64,000 bases of DNA from Jacaranda mimosifolia (lineage: Eukaryota > Streptophyta > Magnoliopsida > Lamiales > Bignoniaceae), in contig CM032118.1 in the NCBI GenBank assembly GCA_018894105.1, forward strand, positions 32,840,690-32,904,689, in the 5' to 3' direction. Below the pieces are notes generated by a model. That model saw nothing but the letters and a program-made list of their open reading frames with translations, did not search any database and had not been told where the DNA came from. Below, in pieces: positions 1 through 12,522 of the stretch (the stretch's first letter is position 1; each line of letters begins with the position of its first letter). Both the position numbers and the translations under genes were made by a program.

Positions 1-3000
1 ATTATGAGTTTTATTGAATCCCTCAATTACTTCTGAACCACTGGATGGGTTGTAAAATGTGATATCTGGAAGCCCCTTAACCAAATGACGCATTATCTAA
101 CCACTTAAGGGAGGTGATGGTGGATTAGTTTCAATTCTATCCTTGCAAAACCTATATGCTTGTTTTCTAAAAGGATGATCAGAAGGTAAGAATTGCAATG
201 ATAATCAAATCAAGAAGCTTTTTTCCCAAACTAAAGCTTGAAATTTTCCATACAATATGAACATGCCAACCAACCATGGGTACTCCAACTAGATAGCATT
301 GCATTGGCAGGAAAATCACAAATTGTCCACAAAAGTGTTGCCCTTATTTGAAAGTTTTGTTTGCTACAGACATCATTAGTTTCAACCCAAGTGTTCCATA
401 ATGTTTTCAACGTATCCATTATAGGCTGTAAAAACACATCAAGATTTTTTCCTAGACTCTTTGGGCCTGGAATTACCATATTATAGATCATGAAAGACTG
501 TTGCATGCACATCCATAGAAGAAGATTGTATACAGTTATAACCACAAGCCAACAAGAGTACAAGGTTCTTGAGCTACCAAATGGACTAAAGCCGTTCGTG
601 CATAACCTAAGGTGTACATTACGTGAGTCTAAGGTAAATGATGGATAAGTGTGATCAAAATGCTTCCATGCCTCACCATGAGTTGGGTGCGTTATACATC
701 CACTTTCACAATGATTTTTAGCATGCTAAGTCATGTTCTCACAAGTATACTTAGATGCATATAGCATTTGTAATCAAGGTATTAATGGCAGGTAACATAG
801 CACATTGTATAGAATTTTTTCCTAGCCCCCGATTTCCTTAGCTTATAGCGAGGATGACTACAGACAAGACATTCTTGGAGATCCTTGTTCTCTTTGAAGT
901 ATAACGTGCAATTATTTATACAAGCATCAATTTTCTCATAACCAAGCCCCAAGTTTCCCAATTGTTTTTTAGTCTTGTAAAAGTTAACAAGCAACTTTTC
1001 ACTTTTTGGCAACATGTTTTTGATGATCGACTTAGAAAGCCTCAGGTATATTATACTCTGATTTGAGATTCAACAATTGAGAAACAACAGAAAGTTTAGT
1101 AAGCTTGTTACAACCATCCCACAATGGCTCATCGGCATCTTTTAACAAGTCGAAGAACTTTTGTGCCTTTAGATTAGGCAGTTCTTCATCACCTAATGTA
1201 TTCGAGTTACTACTAGTGCCAATAGCATCCCTCACCATTGTTCTATAGTGAGACTTTTCTTCATTTGAAGACATTGAAGAAACCCCAACATCATGTTTCC
1301 TTTTTAAAGGTTCACCATGCGCATGCCATATATTAGGGGGCGCAAATTGGGTCTCAACCCATGGTTCCAACCCAATTCACTTTGAGTTGGGTTGGGTTTA
1401 AAATAATTTGATTGGGTTTGGGTTGGGTTGGATTTTAGTGGGTTGAATATGGGTTGGGTTTTAATAGGTTGAAATGGCTTTTGTATGTAAATGAGTTGAA
1501 TGTGGTTTCTAAATAATTCAACCCAATTTCAGCCCCAAAATTATCCTTCCATTTTTTCATTCTCTTAAGATCATACACCACTTTATTTTTATTTCTATAA
1601 CACTTTAAAAATGAAAAAAAAAATAATGAATTGAAAATTAGATAAATTATATATCACCGATTAATCATTTACTATTTCTCCACCTCATCTAATTTTAAAA
1701 TATTAATTTATTAACTTCATTTGAATGAATTAATCAAGTAAAATTTTACTTGAGATTATGATCTAAAAATTGATTATATCATTATTTTGGTTTATAAACT
1801 CCAATTTTTTATAAAAAAATTTAGCCAGTTAATTTTATAGACCCCATATTTTTTTCAACTTTGCAATATGAAAATAAATAAATTTTTTTTTCTTTTTTCT
1901 TTTTATAATTTTTATAAACTACCAAAATATTAATATGTAAACACAACAAACTTATTGTGTAGTGGTAGCATATGAGAGGACAGATTGCGGCCGTTCATTT
2001 CATTTCCTTTCCCTCCACATGAAGAAAGGGTCCCGACTTTATTTTTATTTTTAGTTATAATATTTTCAAAATTTTAAAAATTAATTATATTTCAATACTT
2101 TTTGAGTATTTTAATTAAAAATAATAATTTAGGTAGATATAAGAATTTAAATTTAAATAATTTATATTTTTTATTCTTAAAAAGACATATTTTTCAAGAT
2201 ATATGCATATTTTAATTGCTTTAAAATGATAGTAATACTTTTATGTCGAATCGAATTTGAATTTGATCATTGTGATAAATGATAATGAATTAGATTGAAA
2301 AAATTAAAAATAAAATAAATAGTACTTTTTCAAATATTGACTAAATATAAAAAAAAAAAAAAAAAAAAAACAAATACGACTAGTATAGTAAATATTTTGT
2401 TGGGTACAATGTAAACATTTTGTACTAAAAATTTAAAATATTTTATATAATTATGTTTTATTTATTGAGCGAGATTGTTAGTTTGTATTAAAAGAAAAAA
2501 TATAAATATTATAAAATAATAAGTAAATTATATGTTTACATAATTTGGTTTGATTTTACGTGATTAACAAGGATTTAATAATAATTAATTAACATATGTC
2601 AAATAAAGATAAAAAAATTATAGTTTAATAAAATAATATAACAATGTATTTAGCAAAAAATATATATATTTTTCCTTTTTTGTATTGAACCCGCCCAAAT
2701 CCGACCCAACTCATTTTCAACTCATAAATATAAACCCATTTTGAGCCCAACCTATTTTGAACCCAACCCATAACCAACCCAACCCACCCATTTGCCACTA
2801 CTACCATATATCATAACCATGAGTAAACCCATTCTTCTCAAGGTGATAATGCACATCACCTCGGTTAAAGAACCCTCTGTTGCCACATTTTGAGCATAGG
2901 CATTTTATTTTGCCACGAGAAACATAACTCGTTTGTGCAAAGGCAAAGTTCAAGAACTCTTCCACCCCCACCACAAATGTATCTACAAGATAACCATTGT

Positions 3001-3019
3001 TATCAAACCGTTGCCACAT
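1..3019 (-). pseudogene. CACTA (En/Spm) TNP2-like transposase, 5' part, degenerate, interrupted by hAT element
   Basis: This is a decayed transposase of the plant CACTA superfamily, which moves DNA by cut and paste. Reading from 3019 downward there is an N-terminal transposase-associated zinc-binding segment (KCLCSKCGNRGFFNRGDVHYHL, then HGYDIW at the hAT insertion point). The frame resumes at 1325 with HAHGEPLKR. Next come a stretch matching the TNP2 linker (AKKFY.LLKDADEPLWDGC type), the KIDACINNCTLYFKE block (positions 782-1015) and the WMCMQQSFM...IPGPKSLGKNLDVFLQP block (231-563), which is diagnostic of TNP2. Decay is visible: a one-base frameshift near 1035, several stops between 580 and 780, and stops again below 231. 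The match continues to the window edge, so the 3' part is missing. No CACTA terminus was found beyond 3019. The family call is firm; the protein cannot be made from this copy. Confidence 0.88.
1334..2803 (-). mobile_element. Non-autonomous hAT-type element, copy A (1470 bp)
   Basis: The element sits inside the CACTA transposase and is flanked by a perfect 8-bp duplication, CCATATAT, at 1326-1333 and 2804-2811. An 8-bp duplication is the signature of hAT superfamily insertion. On the minus strand it begins TAGTAGTGGCAAATGGGT and ends CGCAAATTGGGT...CCCCCTA (as TAGGGGGCGCAAATTGGGT on plus), giving short imperfect inverted ends. The subterminal 200 bp on both sides are dense in GGGTTGGGTT-type motifs. 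The interior is very AT-rich with no transposase coding, so it depends on a transposase elsewhere. A second copy lies in inverted orientation at 5444. Confidence 0.88.
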
Positions 3020-3374
3020 CTAACTGTGATCAGTCATGCTTGTTGCATTTTTTAACCAATTATGTGAGGTTAGGATAGGAAGATAAAGGCTTTGAAGTTA
3101 AATGAAAAAGAACTAAGATGTTTTGAGAAGCTTACAAGTTCACCCAAATATCCTCTAAATTATTATTGAGAAGATATTATGTTTATTTTAATATAGTGTC
3201 TTCAGTCGTGAGAGTAGAGAGTTTCTTTATATTATCTATATATTTTTTAATTATTTCCCCCTTTTTACTTTAGTTATGTTATTTCATATATTTAAGTATA
3301 AAATTTTATTTTATATTTTTTACAATTTAATGAAAATATTTGGTCATTGTGAAATCTTTTTATAAGCAAGATTT

Positions 3375-3538
3375 CACCGAGCCCAGTTGCGCGGCCTGTG
3401 ACCCTGGGGGGCAACGTGGGGACCAAAGTAACCTCGGTTGTACCAATCCTAGCCCTAAATTGGGGGTGGGTTCAAGGCCGGGAGTTACTTAAATCAAATT
3501 GAGGATGATCATCCCGCCCAAATTAAAAAAAAAAAAAA
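3375..3538 (+). mobile_element. Putative tRNA-derived SINE
   Basis: This GC-richer island of about 150 bp lies in AT-rich DNA and ends in a run of 16 A. It holds a good RNA polymerase III box B (GGGTTCAAGGCC, 3468-3479) and an approximate box A (GAGCCCAGTTGC near 3378). It is bounded by AAGATTT at 3368-3374 and 3539-3545, a plausible target duplication. The A-to-B spacing of about 85 bp is longer than usual for a plant SINE, which keeps the call tentative. No coding is seen. Confidence 0.5.
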
Positions 3539-3545
3539 AAGATTT

Positions 3546-5443
3546 ATAAACTAGACATTGAGAACTAGTTATACTAATATTTTAAAAATTGCCATTAAAT
3601 TATTTATACATATTATTTATATTATATATCTATACATATCATTTATATTTATATGTATATATATATGTATGTATGTATAATGAATTGTAATATATATATA
3701 TATTATAATAGTTTGACAAGCGCTTTGTCGGGGTAGTTTTTGGTGGAAGGTAAGAGAGCTAACGACTAACGATTTCAAGTTTTGAATGTATAAGTTGACC
3801 CAAACTAAATTTGAAATTGGGCTCTTGAATTGCAATTCTAGTTCCCACAAAAGTTCCAGTGATTAATCCCAACTAAAGGAAATTGTATTCAGATATTTTT
3901 AAAAAAATTCTTCTTTCAATTAATTCAGAAATTTGAAAGAAATATGTATTCGTGAAACTCTAACTCACTCCTAACTTAAATTTCACATAAAAATAAAGCA
4001 CGTTAATTTTTGGTAGATAGATATTCAGATTAGGTGCTAGGATTATTATATTCTTGCCCTGTTTAATCTAAAAGCAATGGTGAGAAAGGTGGTAAGAATA
4101 ATCAATTCTAGTGTTTGTAACAAGTCATTTTCAGATGATATATGTAATTCTGCAAAAGTTATTAGAGAGAAGAGGAAGTTACTTTGCAATAGGCAACTTA
4201 ATGGATCAAAGAGTAGAATGGACTCCTAAAGCACTTCAACAAGAAAAAGAGCACAAGATCCTTTTTGGAGCCATTTATGCGACAGTCTAAAGAGGTACAA
4301 GTATCAACCAAAAACTATTGCACGTGCTAAAAAGTAAAAAGGAATAATACCAACAAATCCAAAGATCTACAAATTCTTCATAGTTGCCGTTTCACATTTT
4401 TAAATTGGCCATCTTCATCAGAAATAAAAAGTAGATACTCCTTTTCATCTTTTTTGGACAATTCGATTGAAAGCATATCAAACAAAAGAGTTCAATAGAA
4501 ACTTCACTAATTGTAGGGTTTAATTACTCCTTAAAATGTGGACAGACTGACTATTATCCCTCACACAATATAAGCACAACTTACAACTTATAGTATTAAA
4601 GTTGTAAAAAGTCCTACAAATTTTTTGAGATAGAAAATACCCAAGATGTGGTTGAGGGTTAAGTTTATCATCATGTTACTGTATGGTCTAGCACCTAAAC
4701 TAGAAAAGAAGGAATAAAACTCTATAAAACCTAGAGAAAAAAAAAAAAAAAAAAAAGAATTTTTTCCTCATCACCTGCAGAGGTGATCTAAGGCCGCTAC
4801 TCTAGATTGGTAAAAGGAGAAACTAAACAGTAAAAAAGAAAGACAAACAACAAGAAATACTACATAACAGAAGAAGAGAGATTAGGCAACAACGACAAGA
4901 GATAACATACAATGAAGGTAGCATGCAATGAAGACAAGAGAGAGAAAGGCGATAGCAAAAGATAAGAGATCATAAGAAAAATCACAGGGAATGCACGATA
5001 ATGGATAGAGAAAAAATAATAGCTTAGTTCAATCTTCCCAAATCATCTTTTGAATGTTTAAAGTACAACCAAGCACACTCCCACATAATTTACCTCTGTC
5101 CCTTATTTCAATTTTCCACTTGAAATAGGTGAATCTCCATCCACTGAGCTTTATTGCTCTTTCTTCAATCTCCTATTTATACTGCAAGTTTCAGAATCCA
5201 TCAAGACAGAACCACCTCACTAATTGGTTAAATATTTAAGTGCTTCAGAGTAGTATGATTAACAGATAGGGAATTGACAATACCTTCACAAAGTCACCTG
5301 GAACTAACAGATAAACGTTTGTATAGCTTGCTTCCTCAAGAACTTGGATAACATCAACATTTACTATCTAAAGTCCTTTTCTCACTTTATTTATAATTAT
5401 GGCATAAAAGAAATATTAGTTCTATATATATATATATATATAT
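3546..5443. other. Intergenic stretch, AT-rich, no gene recognised
   Basis: Contents are simple sequence only: TA/TATG repeats at 3600-3715, a run of A with few interruptions at 4739-4757, and a (TA)n tract at 5424-5443 at the edge of hAT copy B. The short open frames here have no recognisable protein features and no plausible splice partners. Confidence 0.6.
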
Positions 5444-6737
5444 CAGTAGTGGCAAATGGGTGGATTGGGCTCAAAATAGGTTTATATTTATGGGTTAAAA
5501 ATGTGTTGGGTCGAAAACAAGTTGGGTTGGGTTTGGGCGGGTTCAATACAAAAAAAAGAAAAAAATGTAAACTTTTTGATAAATACACTGTTATATTATT
5601 TTATTGAACTATAATCTTTTTATCTTTATTTGATGTATGTTAATTAATTATTATTAAATCCTTATTAATCACTTAAAATAAAATCAAATTAAGTAAACTT
5701 ATAATTTACATATTATTTTATAATGTTTATATTTTTCTTTTAATACATAATAACAATCTTGCTTAATGAATAAAACATAACTATTTAAAATATTTTAAAT
5801 TTTTAGTACAAAATGTTTACATTGTACCCAACAAATTAAAGAAAAATAAAAAAATAAAAAATATAAAAATAAAAAGAGGAATTATGGGTTGAACATGTAA
5901 CTTTTTGAAACATAAATTTATTTTCTTGAAATTTAATAAAGTAATAGTTATATGTGGATGTTATGTCTAATTTGTTTTTTTTTTAATTTCTCTTAAATTA
6001 TGCTGAATATTTAGTGTGAAAAAACTTATTTTTACTTGAATTTGAAACATGAAGTGAACGATTCATTCATAATTGACTAATTGTGAAACAGTATTTTTTT
6101 AAGAACAACTTAAAAATGAGTAAAAATAAAAAAGTTTTCAAATAATAATTTTCCTATATTTTTGAAGATTTTATTTTTTATTAATACTAAAATATTATAT
6201 ATATTTATAAAATTAAATATAATTATGATGACATTATGGCATCACATCAATCGAACTGATTGAATCAATAACCAGTAACGTCATCAATTTTTTGTTTAGT
6301 CCAATTTTAAAAACATTGATGATTTTCTTACAACAAGATCCTATGATTTATTTAGAATGTTAAACATGGTAATTTAAATATAATTTGTGTGAGTCAGGTA
6401 TCAACTCAGGCTTTGACCGAGCTTTCTGTCTAGGATTCAATTAAAAGAAGAAAAAAAGAAAAAGAAGACGACAATGTTTCAAAGCTTTTAATTTTGAATT
6501 AGTGAAATTCCATTACATTTTCCCCTTTTATGTATATCATTAATTATTTATTTACACCCCTCCAAATTTTCAATCAAGTGTATTTTCTTAACAACATCTA
6601 ATTAGGATAATTTAAGAGTAAAATAAAAAATTCAGTAACATTTTTTGCTGATGTAAAATTTTCTGTATAAAAATCCTAATAGGAAGAAATTTTTTCATAA
6701 ATATAGAAAATTTAAATTAAATATTCTTGTAATTATG

Positions 6738-6784
<47 letters not shown>

Positions 6785-7077
6785 AAGCAATTGGCGATTT
6801 AATGGGAGAATGGAAGGATAATTTTGGGGCTGAAGTTGGGTTGAATTATTTAGAAACCACGTTCAACTTATTTTAGACTCATTTACTTTTAAAACCCATT
6901 TCAACCTAACCCATATTCAACCCACTAAAACCCAACCCAACTCAACCAAACCCAATAAAATTATTTTAAACCCAACCTAACCTAAAACTAAGTAGATTGG
7001 ATTGAAACCATGGGTTTAAACCTAATTTGCCCCCTCTAGTAGACACGTTTAAACCTAATTTGCCCTCTCTAGTAGAC
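5444..7077 (+). mobile_element. Non-autonomous hAT-type element, copy B, inverted relative to copy A
   Basis: It starts CAGTAGTGGCAAATGGGTGG at 5444 and runs in the opposite direction to copy A. Matching blocks include the GGGTTGGG-rich left end, the AACTATAATCTTTTTATCTTTATTT block (near 5605), the AAAATGTTTACATTGTACCC block (near 5810) and the right subterminal block near 6815-6860 (GGATAATTTTGGGGCTGAAG). The right end is duplicated: the stretch ending TTTGCCCCCTCTAGTAGACAC (to about 7046) is repeated to about 7080, so the true end may be near 7040 or 7077. The (AG)n tract at 6740-6781 is absent from copy A. No clean 8-bp duplication is seen, because the left flank is a TA microsatellite. 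No coding capacity. Confidence 0.8.
6740..6781. repeat. (AG)n microsatellite
   Basis: Uninterrupted AG dinucleotide run of about 40 bp inside hAT copy B. It is not present at the matching position of copy A, so it arose or expanded after the copies separated. Confidence 0.95.
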
Positions 7078-7080
7078 ACA

Positions 7081-7474
7081 TATATGTCTTTACCTAATTC
7101 TAGTTATTTTTTCAGTCCGTTCAAACTTGTTCGTCCTAACAAGATGTGAATTAAACTAGCTACTACTATTCTAATTGAAATCCTCTATGTTGGCTTCATC
7201 CTTACGCCTTCTTTTCATTGGAGATATCCCATTCTTTGCTTGAACCAAAGTATAGGAAAATTAATTATGATTTTGATAAAACTTCTGATTTTCAGAAGAA
7301 GAAAAAACAATTAAGTTTACACGAAAAACCTTCAGCCGTTGAGCTCTATTTTCCAAGTATATCAATTATGCCAACAGAGTATGTTTTGTGCGATAATTAA
7401 TGACTTTATCGGTGACTTGCAAATTGCCTCTCTGCAACAGATTAAGCACGTGTTCAACAAGCATATATTCTGTG
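7081..7474. other. Stretch between hAT copy B and MULE-1, no gene recognised
   Basis: An open plus-strand frame around 7218-7474 has fairly balanced codon composition, but I recognise no family. MULE-1 lands in it. The segment CAGATTAAGCACGTGTTCAA at 7438 recurs with one mismatch at 13628 on the other side of MULE-1. Confidence 0.4.
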
Positions 7475-7784
7475 GGGCTTTATACAAATTACCCCCTTGT
7501 AAAGTGTCTAATTGGCTGAAAACCCCCTATATTTTTTAAATTAGAAATTTACTCATACATATTTTTAAACAATTGTCAATTAACACCCTTCCTGAATGGG
7601 GTCTTCTGCACGCGCCAAACCTGCGAAATTTTTTGGTGTTTGGACAACTTTATGTTAATGAAATGACAAAGTTAGCCTTGTCTCATTGTACAAAAATAAA
7701 CCCATCTTCTTCATTTCATTCCTACACCAATTTCAGACATTTTACTCCATTTTTTTCTCTGAAGAAACCGAAGTGAAGTCAAGA

Positions 7785-8204
7785 ATGTCTTCTTCAAACA
7801 ACACCAACTTCAGGTGAGCTTCAAGAAGTGCTTTAGATATTAGGTACCCGTCCACTCCTCTTTGTGAATGCAATAAAAAGGCTGCAATAAGGGTTGTTGA
7901 AAATGATAGAAAGCCCTCAAAAGGCAAGCTCTACTATTGTTGTAATTTTCATGGATGTGAATACTTTCGATGGGTAAAGATTGAAAAGGCAAGTTGGTCT
8001 CCTGAAGGAATTCTGGTCACATATTCATCTGGCAAGACAATGGTTTGTGAAGATGACTCTGAAATTGGAGAGTGTAGTGAAGGTGCTGAGGTTATTTCAA
8101 GGGTTTCAAGGGCTCAACCAAATGAGGGAAATTACATTCACATCTCTTGGTTTATTGTTGTAATTTTTTTTATGATAATTGTTATGTTATTGCTTAATAA
8201 TTAG
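7785..8204 (+). pseudogene. GRF-type zinc-finger passenger ORF in MULE-1, one in-frame stop
   Basis: From the ATG at 7785 (MSSSNNTNFR) the frame is open to 8204 (about 139 codons) except for a single TGA at codon 11. Downstream is a GRF zinc finger: PLCECNKKA (C-x-C), then KLYYCCNFHGCEYFRW, which supplies the remaining cysteines and the aromatic FRW signature. A hydrophobic tail (about 20 residues, WFIVVIFFMIIVMLLL) ends the protein, so a tail-anchored membrane protein is possible. GRF fingers are putative nucleic-acid-binding modules found in plant DNA-repair proteins and in many small plant proteins linked to transposons. The frame on both sides of the stop matches family expectation, so the TGA looks like a point change (for example from CGA). 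The ORF is convergent with MURA and about 670 bp away. Activity of the product is unknown. Confidence 0.72.
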
Positions 8205-8872
8205 TACAGATGGAAGCTGGGTTGTTGTGGTTTTTTTTCTTTTTTTTCCTACTCTCCAGTTATTGAGAGTTTGCGAATTTATTTTACATATGTGAAAATG
8301 GACTTATTAGTAAGTAATCTTGAGTAATAAATTTAGGAAGAATGAATAAATGAGGGTTAACTGGATACTCAATATTGAGCCAAATAAAAAAATAAAAAAG
8401 AAGAAGGTAAGCCTCCAAAGCAAAGCCTTAATATAAGTACAAAGCTGGAAAAATAAGCAATACATTTCGAAGGCCAAACTAATACAAAAAGAAGAATAGG
8501 AAACGCATCAAAGGCCCACATTTCATCTATACCCAACTGCAAAAATGTACAAAATATGTGAAAGTAGAGAACCCAAGAAAACCAATGAAGTTGTCAAAAA
8601 AATGAATTCCCTGATAGAAAATAGGTAAGTTGCCAAGCATTACTTTTAACCATAAAAAATATTAACTTTTATACCAGAACAATACAAAAAGCCAGAATTT
8701 GCAATTGTATCTTATTTTCCAATTTACCAATTAAACATGATAATCAAATGGCCAAAAGGTATACCCCACATGCACCAAAACAACCTACCCTATATGCACC
8801 CAACAACCTGCCCCAAAAGTCATATTAAAACCCACAAAAGTGACACCACAGCACACATACCAACACCAACAA

Positions 8873-11800
8873 TTCAATTTTTCTTATTTTTTTCTTGAAG
8901 CTTTCTTGACCTATTTATAATATTTTGCAGAACCTCAGAGAGCTGAGGTTTTTTCATCCTTGGAGCTCTTGTAGCTTGAGCAGCTCCTGTGTTCACCTCT
9001 CTCTCATGCGAAGTTGAAGCCTTTCTTTTGCCCAATAAAGCCTCATTTCTTGGTCCTTCATATAATCTTCCTTTCCCCAGATTGAGTATCCTGCTTGCAC
9101 AAACAATAGAAACCAGTATCTTAGTGATTTAGATCTTGAGATCTAATAGTAGTGACTAAGATCAATGAAGCAACCACATGAATAAGCAACTGAAGCAACT
9201 AGTGACTGAGATCTATCAGTAAAGGTACTAATTTACCCTTATTTGATTAGTCACAACAGCAAAGCTTGAAACTTGGGTTTGTTGTGTTGCGGCTTGGTTT
9301 GGTTGAGAAGTTTGAACTTGGCATGATTGTGTTGAAGCTCCAGTTGGTTCTTTGACTTGCTGCAAGGTAATAATTTTATGCAAACAGTTAATTATAGGGA
9401 TATATAAACAAAGTACATAAGTAAAAACTGTATAACTTAATTTAATGACTTACTTACTCTTTGGATTCTTGGTTCTCTTGCACTACTCACTCTTCTTCTT
9501 GCTTCTTTAATTCTAGCCTACAGAATAATATACATAATTATATATGTTTGTTTATGAAATATTTTATGTCACACAGCAGAAATAAAGTATACTTTAGTTG
9601 CAAGATTCATTTTTGCAGCTGCAATATTGGAATTAGGTTGTCTTGCAGCACTTGGTTGTCCAGATCCAAAGTTATTTTCCTACATTTAAGATGTTCATTA
9701 ATCATAAAGCTTAGGTAAAGGATGAAAAATTAGATATTTAAATTAACTTACAACCTTATGCAATGTTGAGTTTGGATGTATTGGATTTTTGCATTTTCCC
9801 CTATTATGCCCTGGTTGCAAACATTTCTTGCAAAAATGTGGAAGACCTATTCTTTTTGAGACCGCTATTTGCAATTCATCTGCAGTCTTCCTTCTCATTT
9901 TTCTAGGCCTGCCCCTCTTTCTTGTGTAATCTGGTGCACTCAAGGGTTCATAGTTTGTCTTTATATAATCACCACTCCCAGGAACAACATGTATCATGTT
10001 TGAATACAACCTCATATATGCCTCTTTCTTAAAGCAATTAGCTATATAATCATCAATTTTATGCCTTCTCTCACATATGGCAGCATAAGTATGGCAACAG
10101 GGGAAACCATTCAATTGAAATAATCCACAAGTGCAGGTGTTCTTGTTCAAATCAACTACATACCTTTCAGAAATTCCAAACTCTATTTCAAATTCATCTC
10201 TTCCGCAGTACCTACGAACACAAAATCTGGACTGCCTGTGGGCTTTGTTCAATTTCTCATAATGTTATGACATATTATCCCATCATACTTCTCTATGCCC
10301 TCCCTCTTCAATTGTATTCTTGAGGCCAATCTTCCCTAATCCATTCAAACATAGAGATTATTAGCTTATCTCTAGCTTGAAGTATATAGTTGTTAAAAGA
10401 TTCACACAAGTTGTTGACCAAGATATCAGACCAACACATGCTCCTGAAGTGAGATCTAGCCCAATGATGTGCAGGTATCTTCCTAAGCCAATCTGCAGCT
10501 GTCTCATAACCATCATCAAATTTAGGATCAAGATCTTCTATTTTCTTCATCCATCATGCAAACTCATTTTTGTTTCCAGTGCATGCAGCTTTCCACAATG
10601 AATCCTTTAGCTCCAAACTGCTATATTTTGCTCTAAAATTGGCATATAAATGCCTCAAGCAAAACCTATGTTCACATCCAGGAGCAAGTTCTTCAAGTGC
10701 ATCAATGAGACCCTTTTGTCTGTCTGAAATAAAGGTCCATCTCCCCTCATCAGCTCCACCAATATCTAATAAAAACTCACCTAAAAACCAACTCCAAGTT
10801 TCTCTATTATCAACCCTCACCACAGCCATTGCTATTGGCCACTTATTGTCATTTCCATCCCTTTGATCTTTTCTATTGCTGTTTTCTTTGCCCTCAAAAC
10901 TGTCTACTAGTTTACATTCAAGCTACACTTCCTATAGATTTTATTCTGCAAATTCTCAATGCCAATATCAGGGTTGTCCCTAATTGATTTTTCCATCCTC
11001 TTTGCAATGTACTTGTAATTAGCCAATCTGTTGTCAAATTGTCTTGCACAATGGTGTTGACCTCTCAAAGTTTTAATCTAAAATGCAGGCCCTTTCAGGA
11101 TTCTTGATGCATGGATCCTCCAATCACATGCCTCATCTTGGCAAAGTGTTGTGATTCTGTGCCCTTCATTATTCAAGAAAAGAAGCTTGTATCCATGCCT
11201 CACACTCCAATCCCTTAGCACTTCTCTAAACTGCTTACCATCTTGAAACTTATCCCCAACTTTCAGCTCATAGCTCTTTATATCAATGCACCCTGGCTTG
11301 TAGGAAGGAAACTTGGGGACATCCTCATCTGAGCCATCTAAACTTAACAAGTCATCCTCTTCACCACCTGAACTATACCACTCTTCATCTTGCATATTGT
11401 CTTTCAAAGCTGATCTTGTGCCCTTTTTTGTAGTCATCATAACCTTATTCTTCATATTCTTCAGTTTTTCAATCAATTCAATCTTGCTTGGCACTCTTTC
11501 AGCAAAGATATCTTTATCACTTGAATTCTCCAAGTCCTCTAACATTTCTGAGGGTGCATCTGAGCTTTGATATTTCTCATCCTCCCCCTCATTATCTTCC
11601 TCAGATGGTAAATAATATGAGTCATCAGACTCAGATTCTTGATAATTGTCAGTTTTTTCTTCACAAATGCTTTTACCCTTGTCTTTAACAATTGGCTCAT
11701 TTGACCCCTCCATGTTAACATCACTTATAATAGCATCCCCACATATGAATCAAGGGTAAAATCTAAATTATCATCCCCCCAGAGTTCACTAAGTCCAAGT

Positions 11801-12522
11801 GTTACATTATTATGTTCCCCCTTTCTATCTAAATTAACACCTAAATCATCAACACCTGTGTTCACATCGACCCTTCCATATTGTTCATTTATGTTAGGAG
11901 CTGCTTGATCATCTAAGTTTTGTTCATCTAAGTTGTCTTCATCCAAAAAAGTGACATCCACATCATCAATCCCCCCCTCAACATCATTTCTCTCTTCAGA
12001 ACCTAGACTCACAGCTGCACCCTCATCATTATTTCCCCTCTCAGAACCTAAACCGACATCATTATCAGCCTCACCCTCACCCTCATCCTCATTTGTTGCA
12101 TCACCTATAGACCCTTCATCACCCACAGATTCTTCATTCATTTCACTATTTAAATTATGTTGACTTTGAACAATATGACCCTGAGTGTCTATAACTACAG
12201 TTGGTGTGGCTATTTCTTCAACATAAATAGTTATAACAGGAGACTTCTTTAAAGTAGTCTTCATTTCATTAAGACTATCATCATCATATATTAATCTACA
12301 TCCATTTTCAAGAGACCACCCAGGTAATGTGTAGTAAAAGCATACATTCATTCTTTTGCCCCCACCATTTCATGCAACTAGTAAAACTCTTTCTTGTTCT
12401 TCATGGTGCTCAATTTAAAATTACAGAATATATGTTTCTTATCTCCTTCATACATGACAATATGGTCACTCACAAATCTTCCACCCACCCATATTTCAAG
12501 AAGATGATCCTCTCTTTCTCTA
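8873..12522 (-). pseudogene. MURA-type MULE transposase of MULE-1, internally deleted and with stops
   Basis: Domains read from 12522 downward. A PB1-like N-terminal domain (WVGGRFVSDHIVMYEGD...CFYYTLPGWSLENG) contains one TAG near 12380. A long acidic linker follows (about 12150-11350). The MuDR DNA-binding domain comes next (FQDGKQFREVLRDWSV...CDWRIHAS, near 11100-11260), then the transposase core (WTFISDRQKGL; NNLCESFNN). A SWIM zinc finger (CTCGLFQLNGFPCCHTYA) and a zinc knuckle (CKKCLQPGHNRGKC) end the main exon near 9752. Three or four small basic exons, ending at a TGA at 8873-8875, form the tail. Damage: stops near 11085 and 10920, frame breaks near 10860 and 10280, and direct fusion of AIEKIK to DGNDNKWPIA. 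That junction removes about 60 residues normally holding the first catalytic aspartate (the DG.H.K motif). This copy cannot encode active transposase. Confidence 0.88.
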
